Shown here piece by piece: positions 47,586 through 49,020 of a stretch of 49,020 bases of DNA. Every line of letters starts with the position of its first letter. The first letter of the stretch is position 1. The notes under the pieces were generated by a model, which worked only from the letters and a program-made list of their open reading frames with translations, ran no database searches and was not told the DNA's origin. The stretch is taken from assembly GCA_015066925.1 (NCBI GenBank), contig SVNL01000006.1, positions 5,014-54,033 on the forward strand. Reading direction: 5' to 3'. The stretch comes from Ruminococcus sp. (GTDB taxonomy: Bacteria > Bacillota > Clostridia > Oscillospirales > Ruminococcaceae). Made by a program: the position numbers and the translations under genes.

Positions 47586-49020
47586 ATGAACAGGAAGAAT
47601 AAAAAGCTAAAGGGTACAGTATTATTCACAGTTGTATCAGTAATGTCCATATTATTGATATTCCTGTTAAGTACCCTGGTATTGGCGGCATCTACCAATA
47701 ATAGAACTCATAAAACATATGCCTCAACACAGACCGAATATGCGGCTCGTACCGCTATTGAAAGTTTTTTTGCCGCTATGGAAACAAACGCAGAAATTGC
47801 AAAAGCAGTTGAAGGACTCGGCGATGAGCCTATTTATCCAACTGTAAATATTAGCTCCAAAGGATTTGGCGATATTTTCTGTTACGATGAAAAAACAGGT
47901 GATGTTCGTGCAAATCAGATTAAGGTTGAACTTATAGAAGGTCAGACTCAGTACATATATAATAAGAAAGCACCGGGCGTTGATGCAGGCTGGAGTGAGT
48001 ATGACCCTGTAAAAATTACAGCTTGTGCTTCACTTGGTAAAGAAGAAAGCTCTATTTCAGTTTATATAAGAAAAAAATCTCCTTATGAAATAGAACCAAG
48101 CAATATCAAAGGTCTTCAGACTGTAGGTATGTCAAAGTTTGAATCAACAAAAACATTGTACACAGGCGGTGCAGGTATCGGTGTATGTGAGCCTTTTTCA
48201 GATGCTAATAAGTATGAAATTACAAACGACCCTATATTTGAAACAGATTTTACTTATATCAATGGTTCATTAGACGGTGCTACACAAATGCAGATAAAAG
48301 CTACAAAATATGGAACAGGAACAGTTATTATGGGTAATGCAAATCTTCAAAACCCAGGTGAGGGTGATTCACTTGTTTGGGTAGACTATGCATTGCCAAC
48401 TGATGAGGAAGGAAAAGAAAGACCATTGACACAGCAGGATGTGCCATATCTTTACGTTGACAAAGAATTATCATTTACTGATGCTTGTCATATTACAGCC
48501 CCAACTAATTTGCCATTTAATCTTTTCTGTGGAAGTATAAATACAGGTGCAAATAATGCATTTATTGATGCGGATATATATTTAATGGATAAATCTGCAA
48601 CAAGTGTACTTGGTTCTAATGATAAGCTTTCTACATTAAAATCATGGTCTGAATCAGTTGTGACACAAACACCGCAGAAATTCAAGTCTGAGGGCGGTAA
48701 TATTTTCTGCAAAGGCAACCTTACACTTAATAATATGTGTGTGTATGGTGATGCTAGAGTTTGTGGTGATTTAACGGTAGATTACATTGCAAACGAGCAT
48801 AATCCTCATTCTACTCTTACAGATGTTGAAGCAGGTAAATCTGATGGCGCAAAAATAGAAGGCGATATTATTGTTGGAGGAGTATTTGCATTTGACAATG
48901 ATTTCCTTAAAAATCATAATGGAAAAATAGTTTATTGTGCAAATTACAGCTTTAATGGCGGTGAAGTGCAAGCCGTTAATAGTACGATTACCCAAAATGA
49001 CGGCACAGAAGGTGGTAATG
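47586..49020 (+). CDS. PilX-like N-terminal TM segment fused to a long beta-rich passenger; 3' end beyond the window
   Basis: gaaaggtgg before ATG; MNRKNKKLKGTVLFTVVSVMSILLIFLLSTLVLAASTNNRTHKTYASTQTEYAARTAIESF; open to the window end, hence absent from the ORF track. Confidence 0.75.
   Translation, partial: MNRKNKKLKGTVLFTVVSVMSILLIFLLSTLVLAASTNNRTHKTYASTQTEYAARTAIESFFAAMETNAEIAKAVEGLGDEPIYPTVNISSKGFGDIFCYDEKTGDVRANQIKVELIEGQTQYIYNKKAPGVDAGWSEYDPVKITACASLGKEESSISVYIRKKSPYEIEPSNIKGLQTVGMSKFESTKTLYTGGAGIGVCEPFSDANKYEITNDPIFETDFTYINGSLDGATQMQIKATKYGTGTVIMGNANLQNPGEGDSLVWVDYALPTDEEGKERPLTQQDVPYLYVDKELSFTDACHITAPTNLPFNLFCGSINTGANNAFIDADIYLMDKSATSVLGSNDKLSTLKSWSESVVTQTPQKFKSEGGNIFCKGNLTLNNMCVYGDARVCGDLTVDYIANEHNPHSTLTDVEAGKSDGAKIEGDIIVGGVFAFDNDFLKNHNGKIVYCANYSFNGGEVQAVNSTITQNDGTEGGN

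Noticed and set aside
1-49020. CRISPR arrays, prophage, IS elements, tRNA/rRNA genes
   Set aside because: No regularly spaced repeats, transposase/integrase motifs, or tRNA-like cloverleaf with TTCGANTC arm noticed by eye; tRNAscan/CRISPRCasFinder would be needed to exclude them fully.

Overview
The window is 49 kb of low-GC, Gram-positive-type chromosome, probably Ruminococcaceae / Ruminococcus-like (inferred from protein style and gene content; no search was run). It holds about 45 credible CDSs. No rRNA, tRNA, CRISPR array or transposase was recognised. Main blocks: (1) minus-strand purine genes at about 1.7-9.5 kb (PurO-like IMP cyclohydrolase, purN, purM, a PurF-like protein lacking the N-terminal Cys nucleophile, purC, purE). 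(2) A GT2 glycosyltransferase, then a long Pro/Gln/Ala-rich disordered protein and a TPR protein. (3) The most interesting block, 17.65-24.1 kb: a consensus promoter, a cobalamin riboswitch with visible antiterminator/terminator, a small HNH-repeat-like protein, an LPXTG surface protein, a membrane-tethered protein combining an alpha/alpha-toroid and a DUF4430-type beta domain (the two-domain layout of animal intrinsic factor/transcobalamin), and a complete ECF transporter (EcfT, fused EcfA, CbrT-like S component). This looks like a candidate surface B12 capture and relay system. (4) PP2C, TatD, a degenerate LCP protein, a SLOG-family protein, alanine racemase, a TatD-associated radical SAM protein, ilvE and a small alarmone synthetase. 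(5) PhoR/PhoB, an O-antigen-ligase-like protein and a Na/Pi cotransporter preceded by four PHO-box repeats at exact 11-bp spacing. (6) An SSS symporter, a PadR/DUF1700/DUF4097 operon with a 13-bp inverted-repeat operator candidate, and asnB. (7) A type IV pilus-like cluster (PilC, PilM, PilO, PilX-like fusion) with a possible c-di-GMP-I-like leader. Coordinates come from the ORF track, with starts trimmed where a ribosome-binding site supports a downstream ATG.
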